From Leptospira idonii (GTDB lineage Bacteria; Spirochaetota; Leptospiria; Leptospirales; Leptospiraceae): a stretch of 64,000 bases of DNA. Positions 63,690 through 64,000 of the stretch are shown piece after piece. Under the pieces are notes generated by a model that saw only the letters and a list, made by a program, of their open reading frames with translations, ran no database searches and was not told where the DNA came from. Both the position numbers and the translations under genes were made by a program. Within the stretch, counting starts at the first letter, position 1. Every line of letters begins with the position of its first letter. The stretch covers positions 186,001 to 250,000 of the forward strand of contig NZ_RQHW01000042.1 in NCBI RefSeq assembly GCF_004770995.1, given 5' to 3'.

Positions 63690-64000
63690 TCCGTAAAATC
63701 CTGTTTAAAGCCTCCCGCAATTGGAAGGCGAAACTCATTTCTTTGTTCGTTGCTGTTTTCTTTTATATCAATCTTCAAAATTCGAAAATCCTAATCAAAA
63801 CGATCAGCGTCCCCGTCGAATATCCTAAGTTAACCGGGAACCTTTCTTATAATAAGAATCCTGAAAAAACGATTCCCGTTCGAGTGGAAGGTTTGAAGGA
63901 TGTGGTAAATTATTATTCCCAGTTTATGAAAGCCGTTGTTGATCCCGAAGATGTACAGATCGGAGTCACTGAGGTTCCTATCAAAAAAATCGTAGGGGTT
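63686..64000 (+). CDS. cdaR: YbbR/CdaR-like regulator, partial at the window end
   Basis: At least 105 residues; the gene continues beyond 64000. An N-terminal membrane helix (WKAKLISLFVAVFFYINLQ) is followed by the start of a YbbR domain (KTISVPVEYPKLTGNLSYNKNPEKTIPVRVEGLKDVVN). CdaR proteins face outward and bind CdaA through the membrane to tune its activity (known in Firmicutes). The ATG at 63686 overlaps the cdaA stop by four bases. Confidence 0.85.
   Translation, partial: MIRKILFKASRNWKAKLISLFVAVFFYINLQNSKILIKTISVPVEYPKLTGNLSYNKNPEKTIPVRVEGLKDVVNYYSQFMKAVVDPEDVQIGVTEVPIKKIVGV

Overview
The window looks like a chromosomal segment of a spirochaete of the family Leptospiraceae, most likely the genus Leptospira (inference from family content and style, not from a marker gene). 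The signs are a moderate-to-low GC content, TTG start codons, many secreted proteins and lipoproteins with no wide homology, MASE1-SpoIIE, multi-PAS and adenylate-cyclase signalling proteins, a FecR-type membrane protein, and a separate lysine (dap) and c-di-AMP operon. No rRNA, convincing tRNA, CRISPR array, insertion sequence or prophage was seen. The last gene runs off the right end.

Layout. 0-8.8 kb: Ca2+/Na+ antiporter, secreted unknowns, avtA with an overlapping membrane gene, a DegT/AHBA-family protein that appears to lack the PLP lysine, an ATP-grasp-like gene, cutA and a GST. 8.9-11.3 kb: an ECF41 (SigJ-type) sigma factor overlapping an FAD oxidoreductase, preceded by a textbook ECF41 promoter. 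Back to back with it is a candidate orphan small RNA with its own sigma70 promoter and terminator. 11.3-18.8 kb: small secreted proteins, a zinc-phospholipase-C/S1-P1-like exoenzyme, an SH3 protein, an SthA-like flavoprotein and a TPR protein. 18.9-21.3 kb: ilvC and thiolase. 21.4-31.2 kb: a co-directional block of a giant Cys-repeat/LamG lipoprotein, a transmembrane adenylate cyclase, a FecR/Fn3-like protein and a DUF5683-like protein. 31.2-34.8 kb: MASE1-SpoIIE phosphatase, GST, serine acetyltransferase. 35-37.9 kb: a family 2A encapsulin (SrpI-type) and its cysteine desulfurase with an N-terminal extension, together with the convergent SrpH-like serine acetyltransferase; this is the most striking system here, a probable sulfur-storing protein nanocompartment. 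37.9-43.4 kb: ABC-F protein and a six-PAS hybrid kinase. 43.5-51.4 kb: TPR protein, CorC/HlyC transporter, split coaC and coaB, DUF486, sirtuin, bioF. 51.5-54.8 kb: ccmE-ccmF-ccmH with variant CcmE and CcmH. 55-61.2 kb: YdcF-like protein, MBL hydrolase, NhaD antiporter with a start-codon hairpin, DUF368 polyprenyl-phosphate transporter and a GT4 sugar-phosphate transferase. 61.2-64 kb: dapA-dapB-cdaA-cdaR.

Interspersed in intergenic gaps is a family of about 150-165 bp structured repeats (four copies: 17.9, 34.9, 51.4 and 55.0 kb). All start with the same 14-mer. Three share an identical 17-nt core, and the flanking stems vary while keeping complementarity. I do not recognise them as a named RNA or mobile element. 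A separate short motif, GACATAAT, recurs in intergenic regions, often at gene 3' ends.

Protein family names are from recalled motifs, not database searches; residue positions are approximate.
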